Assembly: GCF_037975245.1 (NCBI RefSeq)
Contig: NC_092580.1
Coordinates: 34,505,001 to 34,569,000 of the forward strand
DNA from: Apostichopus japonicus
Taxonomy: Eukaryota > Echinodermata > Holothuroidea > Aspidochirotida > Stichopodidae
Length of the DNA stretch: 64,000 bases
Reading direction: 5' to 3'
Shown here: positions 1-12,800 of the stretch, piece after piece
Layout of the letters: the number at the start of each line of letters is the position of its first letter
How positions within the stretch are numbered: position 1 is the stretch's first letter
Made by a program: the position numbers and the translations under genes
The notes under the pieces: model-generated
The model's input: only the letters and a program-made list of their open reading frames with translations
Databases searched by the model: none
What the model was told of the DNA's origin: nothing

Positions 1-210
1 ACACTGAGTTAGCAAACACTACAAGTTTCTAACATGATAGTGAGTTAGTGTACACTATGAGTTTCAGAATGACACCGATATAGGTTATCAGCTGAAACTA
101 TGACACTGAGTTAGCAAACACTACAAGTTTCTAACATGATAGTGAGTTAGCGTACACTATGAGTTTCAGAATGGCACTGATATAGGGTATGTATCAGCTG
201 AAACTACAAG
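1..210. repeat. 102-bp tandem duplication
   Basis: The segment opening acactgagttagcaaacac at base 1 recurs at 103 with few differences, so at least two copies are present. The array is cut by the window edge. It lies beyond the predicted end of LEMD3. Confidence 0.8.
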
Positions 211-285
211 TTTCCATTATGATGTCACTCAACCACCACGCGGCACCAGCTTGAGATATCACAGAGTTTGGAAGCACTCAAACAG

Positions 286-291
286 TTTATT
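286..291 (-). terminator. Candidate poly(A) signal of LEMD3
   Basis: AATAAA on the minus strand about 415 bases after the LEMD3 stop, the first canonical hexamer I find downstream. It would give a 3' UTR of roughly 430 bases. Inference only. Confidence 0.4.
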
Positions 292-703
292 TTCTCCTCC
301 CTGAGGACATTAGACCAATTGAGTTTTCATTTGGAGAACACATGGCAAGCTAACCCCTCTGATTGGCTCTCAGTATATTGGCCATATCCAATCATGCACA
401 CTGAAACCTCAAAATAACACCTCAAAACAAAATTAAAAACTTCATATGGCAGGGGGCGTTTTACAAATATACAACAGCTCTTAATGAGCGAAAACCAAGA
501 ATGTGATAAGTAGTTAATTTCAGTAGCTGTTTCAACAATGATAAACAGTTTAAGGGCATTACCATACATCGGCACATTAAGCATGTTGAGTACAATTCTG
601 TATTACTTCTACCAGAGTAAGCAAGATAAACCAGCGGTTACAGCCTCTCACTGTTTATGGTTTACTGTCTTCTTAAGACAAGCATTCCCTTGCGACTGCT
701 GCC

Positions 704-858
704 CTAGGTAGCCTCTCCACCAACTGATGGACGGTTTATAACTGACAAAGACTTTTGCAAGTTGTTGGAGGGCTTGATGGGGTTCAGTGCGTGGACAGCT
801 TCCGGGAAGCGTGTGTGATAGCGCTCCAGTCTGAGAAACTTAACAGTGATCAACTTTC
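704..858 (-). CDS. LEMD3: LEMD3 exon 15: C-terminus and stop
   Basis: Acceptor CTTCCTCTGCAG|GA. Encodes [20 protein letters not shown] (last strand of the UHM/RRM-like fold) and a short tail containing LKPSNN-like IKPSNN, ending at a stop at 704-706. Confidence 0.94.
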
Positions 859-3800
859 CTGCAGAGGAAGTGAAAATGGTTTTATGAGAGACACTATTTG
901 GAATCATCAGCGAGGTTTGAGAAGAAAAGAACAATATAAAAATCGGAATCCAAAGAAACGAAAATAATAAACAAAATGTATTTTTCTATATTGAAACAGA
1001 CCTATACAGTTCATTATCTTTACTGATAAAACTGGTTTCTATTGGTTTTAAATAATCTTTTAAATTTGATAATTTAATAAACTAAATAATCACAGCTTAA
1101 GTAATCACAGACCAAATTGTCATAGACTAAGTAACATTTAAGAGCTGAGGACACATAGTTGTATAAAGACTGGGGACACATAGTTGTATAAAGACTGGGG
1201 ACACATAGTTGTATAAACACTGGGGACACATAGTAGTACAAACACTGGGGACACATAGTAGTATAAACACATAGTTGTATAAACACTGGGGTCACATAGT
1301 TATACAAACACTGGGAACACATAGTAGTATAACCACTGGGGACACATGGTTGTACAAACATTGGGGACATATTGTTGTATAAACACTGGGGACACATAGT
1401 AGTATAAACACTGGACACAGTTGTATAAACACTGGACACATAGTTGTATAAACACTGGGGACACATAGTAGTATAAACACTGGGGACACATAGGTGTATA
1501 AATACTGGGGACACAGTTGTATAAACACTGGTGACACAGTTGTATAAACACCGGGGACACAAAGTTGTATAAACACTGGGGACACATAGTTGTATAAACA
1601 CTGGGGACACATAGTTGTATAAACACCGGGGACACATAGTTGTATAAACACTGGGGACACATAGTAGTATAAACACTGGGGAAACATAGTTGTATAAACA
1701 CTGGGGACACATAGCAGTATAAACACTGGACACAGTTGTATAAACACTGGACACATAGTTGTATAAACACTGGGGACACATAGTAGTATAAACACTGGGG
1801 ACACATAGGTGTATAAATACTGGGGACACAGTTGTATAAACACTGGTGACACAGTTGTATAAACACCGGGGACACAAAGTTGTATAAACACTGGGGACAC
1901 ATAGTTGTATAAACACTGGGGACACATAGTTGTATAAACACCGGGGACACATAGTTGTATAAACACTGGGGACACATAGTAGTATAAACACTGGGGAAAC
2001 ATAGTTGTATAAACACTGGGGACACATAGTTGTATAAACACAGGGGACACATAGTAGTATAAACACTGGGGACACAGTAGTACAAACACTGGGGACACAT
2101 AGTTGTATAAACACTGGGGACACATAGTAGTATAAACACTGGGGACACAGTTGTATAAACACTGGGGACACATAGTTGTATAAACACAGGGGACACATAG
2201 TAGTATAAACACTGGGGAAACAGTTGTATAAACACTGGGGACACATAGCAGTATAAACACTGGGGACACAGTAGTACAAACACTGGGGACACAGTAGTAC
2301 AAACACTGGGGACACATAGTTGTATAAACACTGGGGACACAGTTGTATAAACACTGGGGACACATAGTAGTACAAACACTGGGGACACAGTTGTATAAAC
2401 ACTGGGGACACATAGCAGTATAAACACTGGGGACACAGTAGTACAAACACTGGGGACACATAGTTGTATAAACACTGGGGACACAGTTGTATAAACACTG
2501 GGGACACATAGTTGTATAAACACCGGGGACACATAGTTGTATAAACACTGGGGACACATAGCAGTATAAACACTGGGGACACATAGTTGTATAAACACTG
2601 GGGACACATAGTTGTATAAACAATCAGGTCAGTTGTGACGGCACTGTGCTAGCATCTACCATGGATAAACTAGATCATCAACAATAACAATATAAAAGAT
2701 TAAGACCCAACATTCCATCCCCCCATCCATTAATCCATAACCAATCCTGATATTGTTATTTCACTCAAAAACCTTGAAACTCTTCAGTCTAAAATGTGAG
2801 AGACTCACAAAGGTCTTACCATCAAACCAACTGCCGTGGAGCTTTCTGAAACCCTGGCCTGCCATCTCTGGACTGACAAACTTAACGTAGACACAACCCT
2901 GCAAAAAAGAAATGATACCAGGATATTCAGTGACCCTATGTATTCAGTGACCCTATGTATTCAGTGACCCTATGTATTCAGTGACATGTATTCAGTGACC
3001 CTATGTATTCAGTGACCCTATGTATTCAGTGACCCTATGTATTCAGTGACCCTATGTATTCAGTGACCCTTTGTATTCAGTGACCCTTTGTATTCAGCGA
3101 CCCTATGTATTCAGTGACATTATGTATTCAGTGACCCTATGTATTCAGTGATCCTATGTTTTCGGTGACCCTATGCATTCAGTGACCCTATGCATACAGT
3201 GACCCTATGTATTCAGTGACCCTTTGTATTCAGCGACCCTATGTATTCAGTGACATTATGTATTCAGTGACCCTATGTATTCAGTGATCCTATGTTTTCG
3301 GTGACCCTATGCATTCAGTGACCCTATGCATACAGTGACCCTATGTATTCAGTGACCCTTGTATTCAGTGACCCTATGGATTCAGTGACATTATGTATTC
3401 TATCACAGTCTGCATAAGTTGCTACACCTCCAGGGGTGAATGTCATCTGAGCAAAGTCAAAGTTCAAAGATTGTTAAGGATATACTATAAAGATAGAACA
3501 TAACAATAAAACCGCAAGTTGTGATTCTTCGGCACAGAGCTAACAATATTTCTATCACAGAGATTTTCACACTAAAAATAGTCATGGCACTTTTCCAAAT
3601 TTCTCATGGCTTGATTGGCTGATATTCCCTTACCCATTGTCTGCAAACATTATTCCATCTTCAGTGCTCAATAAACGTAACGTATGATTTTAAACTGCAG
3701 CTACTTCTAACGTTAGTTTTCCATGTGTAAACATAGCAATGTTTGTGCTATAGGCTATCATAAGTGTGCACACAAATATCATAACATTAGGCCTTGCTGT

Positions 3801-6800
3801 CACAAGGTTTGACAAGAAGTGCACATGACACAACACTACCATTGCTTTGTCTTTGCAACTATCAAGTAATATTTTGAATCACTGCTTTGAACACAATTGC
3901 AATGATCAGTATTAAATGATGATCAGTCCAAAAGTGCAGTATTTTTCCGATGACATTTTCTGTCTAGACCATTGTTATATTTACGTGGATTTTGAAGATT
4001 CGCAGCGTATGCATGTAAGATTATCACAGAGGCTACTCAAGGGAGTCGTACCGTACAGTAGTATGCGTTGCAAACACTCCAGGCCTGTATATATGGCAAC
4101 TAGTCTACTAAAGATAATTCCCACTTTTCAAAATGGCAGCCATTTTGTTTTTGCATTTTAGTTTTTTACTTGTCGTGTTTTATTTTATGCCTATCACTAT
4201 ATATATGATTTCCTTGCCCACAAGCTAATGTGCTGTGAGGGATCAATATAACTAACTATTGTTTGTTCATGTAGAGGAATTCTAATAACTAACTATTGTG
4301 TGTTCATGTAGAGGACTTCTAATAACTAACTATTGTGTGTTCATGTAGAGGAATTCTAAGAACTAACTATTTTGTGTTCATGTTGAGGAATTCCAATAAC
4401 TAACTATTTTGTGTTCATGTAGAGGAATTCTAAGAACTAACTATTTTGTGTTCATGTCGAGGAATTCCAATAACTAACTATTTTGTGTTCATGTAGAGGA
4501 ATTCTACGAACTAACTATTTTGTGTTCATGTCGAGGAATTCTAATAACTAACTATTGTGTGTTCATGTCGAGGAATTCTAAAATGTATGTTTTCAAGGCA
4601 GACTGCACGGACAGAAGTCTTCCAAGCAGATGCAAATTTTTTGAGCTGTTGCGACCCTGGGATTAAAGTTTTTAAAATCCTAGTACAGTACAGATCAATG
4701 TGGATATGATTAGTTTGATGTAAAGTTGGTGTAAAAGTTTTCCAAACCAGCTAACAAATAATGAATTTCCCAATTTTGATGAAACAGAACAGGTAGTCAA
4801 AGAGATGAAATATTGCCTGACCTCTGTAGAGTTTTTATCTGCTGCCACATGAACAATGCCATTATCGGCCCCACATCTCTCCATGACTGCATCCTCAATC
4901 ACAATCTCCCAATGCTCACTGGATTCACTGAAGAAAATATTGAAAGTAAATTGAATTCAAAGTAATCAATAAACGTATAGTTTTATACAATACAGCAATC
5001 AATACTGCCCAAGACATATTAGAGTCAAGTATAAGCAAGTAAGGTTTGACTATTTGCAGCTCCAATACATATATATTTGTAAAGTAAATTATGCAGTGCA
5101 CAGGGAGTACAGTAAGAAACACACACACAAATCACACGATGAGGCTTAGAGTAAGCAGTGGAGGTTTGGCGGTAGGGATTAATACAGTGTTCAAACCAAA
5201 GTCACTGAAGTTTGTCTCTTATCAAATGCTTGGTTCCTGTGTAAACCACTGCTATACATTTTTGGACTGGTATAGACAGTACCCCACATGTAGCTTATAC
5301 AGTAAGCATACCACATGTAGTTCTACAGTAAGCATACTATATGTGGTTACACAGTAAGCATACCACATATGGTTCTACAGTAAGCATACTATATGTGGTT
5401 AGACAGTATCCCACATGTAGCTTATACAGTAAGCATACCACATGTAGTTCTACAGTAAGCATACTATATGTGGTTACACAGTAAGCATACCACATATGGT
5501 TCTACAGTAAGCATACTATATGTGGTTAGACAGTATCCCACATTTAGCTTATACAGTAAGCATACCACATGTGGTTATCCAGTAAGGATACTATATGTGG
5601 TTACACAGTAAGCTTACAACATGTGGTTATACAGTAAGCATACTATATGTGGTTAGACAGTACCCCACATGTAGCTATACAGTATGCATACCACATGTGG
5701 TTATCCAGTAAGGATACTATATGTGGTTACACAGTAAGCATACCACATGTGGTTATACAGTAAGTATACTGTACAGCAATGTTACTATGTACTATATGCT
5801 GATACTTACAGGGAAATGTCAAACATATTTCTTATCTTCAAACATTCTGTTGGAGAGTAAGACCTCATCTTCACAGCTGCCTCTGGATTATCAAATGCTA
5901 AACATAAACAGGAAAACAGAGCAGATATTTGAAATAAAATATATAAATTACATCAGTTACCCATACCTCCTCACCATACTCCTGGCTTAACCATTGTGTC
6001 AGCTACCCATGCCTCCTCACCATACTCCTGGCATAACCATTGGGCCAGCTAACCATGCCTCCTCGCCATACTCCTGGCATCACCATTGGGCCAGCTACCC
6101 ATGCCTCCTCACCATATTCCTGGCATAACCATTGGGCCAGCTACCCATGCCTCCTCACCATACTCCTGGCATAACCATTGGGCCAGCTACCCATGCCTCC
6201 TCACCATACTCCTGGCATAACCATTGGGTCAGCTACCCATGCCTCCTCACCATACTCCTGGCATAACCATTGGGCCAGCTACCCATGCCTCCTCACCATA
6301 CTCCTGGCATAACCATTGGGCCAGCTATCCATGCCTCCTCACCATACTCCTGGCATAACCATTGGGCCAGCTACCCATGCCTCCTCACCATACTCCTGGC
6401 ATAACCATTGGGCCAGCTACCCATGCCTCCTCACCATACTCCTGGCATAACCATTGGGCCAGCTACCCATGCCTCCTCACCATACTCCTGGCATAACCAT
6501 TGGGCCAGCTACCCATGCCTCCTCACCATATTCCTGGCATAACCATTGGGCCAGCTACCCATGCCTCCTCACCATACTCCTGGCATAACCATTGGGTCAG
6601 CTACCCATGCCTCCTCACCATACTCCTGGCATAACCATTGGGCCAGCTACCCATGCCTCCTCACCATACTCCTGGCATAACCATTGGGCCAGCTATCCAT
6701 GCCTCCTCACCATACTCCTGGCATAACCATTGGGCCAGCTACCCATGCCTCCTCACCATACTCCTGGCATAACCATTGGGCCAGCTACCCATGCCTCCTC

Positions 6801-9800
6801 ACCATACTCCTGGCATAACCATTGGGCCAGCTACCCATGCCTCCTCACCATACTCCTGGTTTACCATTGGGCCAGCTACCCATGCCTCCTCACCATACTC
6901 CTGGCATAACCATTGGGCCAGCTACCCATGCCTCCTCACCATACTCCTGGCATAACCATTGGGCCAGCTACCCATGCCTCCTCACCATACTCCTGGCATA
7001 ACAATTGGGCCAGCTACCCATGCCTCCTCACCATACTCCTGGCATAACCATTGGGCCAGCTACCCATGCCTCCTCACCATACTCCTGGCATAACCATTGG
7101 GCCAGCTACCCATGCCTCCTCACCATACTCCTGGCATAACAATTGGGCCAGCTACCCATGCCTCCTCACCATACTCCTGGTTTACCATTGGGCCAGCTAC
7201 CCATGCCTCCTCACCATACTCCTGGTTTACCATTGGGCCAGCTACCCATGCCTCCTCACCATACTCCTGGCATAACCATTGGGCCAGCTACCCATGCCTC
7301 CTCACCATACTCCTGGCATAACCATTGGGCCAGCTACCCATGCCTCCTCACCATACTCCTGGCATAACAATTGGGCCAGCTACCCATGCCTCCTCACCAT
7401 ACTCCTGGTTTACCATTGGGCCAGCTACCCATGCCTCCTCACCATACTCCTGGTTTACCATTGGGCCAGCTACCCATGCCTCCTCACCATACTCCTGGTT
7501 TACCATTGGGCCAGCTACCCATGCCTCCTCACCATACTCCTGGCATAACCATTGGGCCAGCTACCCATGCCTCCTCACCATACTCCTGGCATAACCATTG
7601 GGCCAGCTACCCATGCCTCCTCACCATACTCCTGGCATAACAATTGGGCCAGCTACCCATGCCTCCTCACCATACTCCTGGCATAACCATTGGGCCAGCT
7701 ACCCATGCCTCCTCACCATACTCCTGGCATAACCATTGGGCCAGCTACCCATGCCTCCTCACCATACTCCTGGCATAACAATTGGGCCAGCTACCCATGC
7801 CTCCTCACCATACTCCTGGTTTACCATTGGGCCAGCTACCCATGCCTCCTCACCATACTCCTGGTTTACCATTGGGCCAGCTACCCATGCCTCCTCACCA
7901 TACTCCTGGTTTACCATTGGGTCAGCTACCCATGCCTCCTCACCATACTCCTGGCATAACCATTGGGCCAGCTACCCATGCCTCCTCACCATACTCCTGG
8001 CATAACCATTGGGTCAGCTACCCATGCCTCCTCACCATACTCCTGGCATAACCATTGGGCCAGCTACCCATGCCTCCTCACCATACTCCTGGCATAACAA
8101 TTGGGCCAGCTACCCATGCCTCCTCACCATACTCCTGGCATAACAATTGGGCCAGCTACCCATGCCTCCTCACCATACTCCTGGCATAACCATTGGGCCA
8201 GCTATCCATGCCTCCTCACCATACTCCTGGCATAACCATTGGGCCAGCTACCCATGCCTCCTCACCATACTCCTGGCATAACCATTGGGCCAGCTAACCA
8301 TGCCTCCTCACCATACTCCTGGCATCACCATTGGGCCAGCTACCCATGCCTCCTCACCATACTCCTGGTTTACCATTGGGCCAGCTATCCATGCCTCCTC
8401 ACCATACTCCTGGCATAACAATTGGGCCAGCTACCCATGCCTCCTCACCATACTCCTGGTTTACCATTGGGCCAGCTATCCATGCCTCCTCACCATACTC
8501 CTGGTTTACCATTGGGCCAGCTATCCATGCCTCCTCACCATACTCCTGGTTTACCATTGGGCCAGCTACCCTCCCGTCCCATCCTTATCATTATCTTCTA
8601 CACTGTCAAGTACTATCATACTATTCACTTACTATACCATCAAATTCTTTGTTAAAAGAGTCCTTACCTGTTCCTTGCCAGACTTTCACCCTATTTGGAT
8701 TGTATTCCTGAAAAGGAGAAAAAATTTAAACAAAATATATATATATCTGAAAGTCCTTGTGAAAACTAAGAGACATAAGACAATGGTTTACTTCACTTTA
8801 GCGTACATCAAAACTGAATCAAATGCCCTAGTTAATACCTAGAAGACACAATATTGTTCAACAATTACTGAAGTCAAAATAACAGTGGATGCTTGCCAAT
8901 TCCATTACTGGGGCAAATGATGTTAGATGAGGCGATGGTGAGGCTTGGACCCATCGCCAGACTTGGAACTCTTCTCCCTCGATACGTTGGGTCTCTACTC
9001 GTACCCGAGATTCGTGAGTGTTGATAAACTGGACTGCCTTCTTCCAGATTCTTTCCTTTTTTTGCCTATGTGAATCAAAGAATGTTACAAGTATGACGTC
9101 AAAGAATGTTACAAGTATGACATTAAAGAATGTTCCAAGTACGTCGTCAAAGAATGTTACAAATATGATACTAAAGAATGTTACAAGTATGACGTCAAAG
9201 AATGTTACAAGTATGACGTCAAAGAATGTTACAAGTATGGCGTCAAAGAATGTTACAAGTATGACGTCAAAGAATGTTACAAGTATGACATTAAAGAATG
9301 TTCCAAGTACGTCGTCAAAGAATGTTACAAATATGATATTAAAGAATGTTACAAGTATGACATTAAAGAATGTTACAAGTATGACATTTAACAATGTTAC
9401 AAATTTGCATTCTCTGACCGGGTCAAAAATCAGATTTCACAGTATTTGTCTGAGGCTATAATGTACTGCAAAACAGCTTAGGCAAAACAGTTGTCCAGCG
9501 ACATGTATGTGGACAGAACTTGAATACATAATGCAAGCTTGTTTCAAGAGGATCAAGGTTTGATATTCATTGACTGATCTTGTAGAGAATCACCTATATT
9601 TCAACCAAAGACATGGTTTAAATTATGGAAAATATTCTGATGTTGGAAGAGGAAGATGTGTTTGGTTCTTTTGGTATATAATGCACTAATGACGACGATG
9701 GCCTTGAAGTTGTTACCTTTCAGCAGGTGCAATGATTGAATCCCGTATGTGAGGAATGGCTTGGTATGCATGGTTGTTCTTGGTATCATTCTGACATGCA

Positions 9801-12800
9801 CGGTGATGTTTAGAAAGCATATCTAACAGACAAAAGGAAAATGTACCCAAGGTACAACAGAGTAAAGTAATCATCATAATTAATGGCCATATTAATCAGA
9901 AATGAATTGCTGCCATGACGGCAATTGGTTTCTATAGTGATGCTGCAAACAAACCTCTTATTGCAGCTATCCTTAATAATCCAAAAAAGGATAAAACATA
10001 ATTAATATAATTAGGGATGCACCGGATATCCGGACTATCTGGCCGGATAGTGAGCAATTATCCGGTCCCGGTTCCGGCTGGATATTTTTCAAAATCAGCC
10101 GGATATTTTTCAAAATCTGGCCTGAATTATTCCTTAAAAAGGTGTTGGTATTACCTTAAATCAATGAAAACTATTCCAAAAATTAATAAAAACATTCAAA
10201 GTAAGGAAAAATTAGGTATAACATGTTTAATTTAATTTTCTCAATGGTCTGACCTAAGATTTGCTCCTTGTTTCATACTTCTACTTCTTATTAATGATTT
10301 TCTTTTGTGTAATGAAAAAATCTGGTTCCGGCCGGATCCAAAAAATTGGATCCGGTGCATCCCTAAATATAATGAAAGCAAAGTTACAATTTGTGCTACA
10401 TTTCAATATCTGGTGTTATCTTGCGATACTGTCGGTAACTTTTACATGACCAGTATCTGTTATTCCAGACCATCAAACTCACACCAGCAACAACTCAATT
10501 AGGGATTAAGTTTGCAAATGAAACAAACAAATATATTAAATTTGTGGGGCACAAAATTTCTGTCCAGGATTAACAGTTAATGACTCATCCTAATGATTGT
10601 TCATACACAGACCACTTGGTTAGAACTAACTAAGGGCATAAAATTATGCGTGAATGAGACAAGTTCGGCCAGAGTAAAGCTACTACAAATCAAAACATGC
10701 AGATTTAAGTAGCAGTATGGGAGATGTATCTTACCCAATATTTTCTCCACCATTGCAAGAACTTCATCTCTCTCTAGTTCTTGTGTCCTCCAGTAATAAC
10801 GAAGATAAAGGACAAACAGCCATGCAAAGATAACAACTGTAATGAAAGGTGAAAATCAATATCATTACTAAATAGAACCTTATTCTTACCTTAAACAAAG
10901 CTATCTGAATAAACCTTGCTCATGAGGCTTTCATAACAGATGAAAAAGGCTTTCATATGAGATGAACATTAACATTTGAATTTAATCAAGTGAATATTGA
11001 AAGATAAAACAATATGTATAATTGATTGCATAACATGTATCTTGTCCGTTATGCATATCCCCCATACCATGCTGATCCCCCATACATATCTTGTTTGTTA
11101 TTCCTATCCCCCATACATAGCTTGTCTGCAATGCATATCCCCATATCATGCATATATCCACCAAACTTAACCTGTCTGTAATGCATATCCCCATATCATG
11201 CATATATCCACCATACTTAACCTGTCTGTAATGCATATCCCCATACCATGCGTGACCTCCATACATATCTTTTCTTTAATACCTATCCCCATATCATGCA
11301 TATCCTCCATACATATCTTTTCTTTAATACCTATCCCCATATCATGTATAGCCTCCATACATATCTTGTCTGTAATGCATATCCCCCATACCATACATGT
11401 CCCCCCATACAGAGCTTGTCTGTAATTATGCATATCCCCCATATCATGCATATCCACCATATATAACTTTTCTGCAATACATATCATACATACCATGCAT
11501 ATCTACCATACATCTTGTCTGCAATACATATATCCCCATTTCATGCATTTCCCCCATACATATCTTTTCTTTAATACCTATCCCCATATCATGTATAGCC
11601 TCCATACATATCTTGTCTGTAATGCATATCCCCCATATCATGCTATACCCCATACATAGCTTCTCTGCAGTGCATATCCTCCATAAAATGAATTCTTCAT
11701 TCCCAGAATACAATCTTTCTTACAAATTATTATAACGGTAAGGCGCAAGAGAACCACAGAGGCTGATCGACGCACACGACATAACCATGGTAACAAAGTA
11801 TGTTCAGTAGATAAATAACGAGTGCTGTCTGTGTCATTCACATCTGTTATCTTGTGTCCAGAAGCATTATACATCCTGTTTGTGGTGAAAAAAATCACAA
11901 AAACAATTTATAAGAGACATTCGATTGTAAATGATGATATAATTGATAAGAATGATTTATAACACTATTAACAATAGGCAAATGAAAATCATAACCAAAT
12001 TAAATTATTCAGACGGGTCACAAACTCCTCAGTACAGATATGTTTCAACAATACATAACAAGATAACCAAGTGACCAGATGACATTGACCTTCAGATTAT
12101 CATGTTTATTTCTGCACATAATCATTTAATATTATCTATTATTCCTACAGGATAAAACATCAGGCTATATCTTGCAAGATGCCCCTGTGTACCACAAGCA
12201 CCTGGGCCAATGTGCCCTGTTCGAGTCTCTCCAAGATTAATGTATGTCGTCCAGTTACAGAGTTGTTGACAATTAACAATTCATAATCATGGACATTAAA
12301 TATGAATGTAAGAGACTGACTTCGGTCAGCTTGCGGCTTTGATAAGCCAATGAGGGTTCTTCGTGAGTTCCTGCTTACAGGAGGATCTAATAAACATACA
12401 TACATACCATGTCAAACACTTGACATGTGTTGAGTGTACAGACAACATACCAACCTATTGTACAAAGTCAACACACATGAAGCCATACATGTTTTCATTA
12501 CCATACATAAACCAACAAACAACACTACAATGAGACTCACAGGATAAATAAACTTAACACACTATGCTTTGACTGCTTCATGGACCAACACACACTGAAA
12601 AGTTGTTTTCAATTAAACTTCAGCTATGCCACCATGAAAGTAGTTAGTTTTGCTTATGTTCATTAAACACCTTTGTGTTTATTATAATCATAGTTAATAG
12701 CAAAGGCACAGTGTCAGAAAGACGTTTACTAGATCACTTGTATATTGATTTTTTTCCACTTGTCTGGCCTACAATTTGATGTTGAAATCAACCTTACAAT

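Noticed and set aside
1074-2623. Open frames of 435-511 codons, Cys/Tyr-rich, minus strand
   Set aside because: They translate a 25-bp minisatellite that has no stop codons in any minus frame; all three frames are open at once, so this is not a gene.
4243-5765. CRISPR-like array
   Set aside because: The units are directly adjacent with no unique spacers, in introns of a eukaryotic gene.
7051-8842. Nested frames of 74-185 codons with Met-Gly-Gln-Leu-Pro repeats
   Set aside because: Read-through of the 46-bp minisatellite in successive frames; only exon 11 at 8668-8707 on the other strand is coding.
9018-9461. 147-codon plus frame and the Val-Thr-Phe-Phe part of a 178-codon minus frame
   Set aside because: The plus frame is the 24-bp minisatellite. 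In the minus frame only the part from 9065 down to 8909 is real (LEMD3 exon 10).
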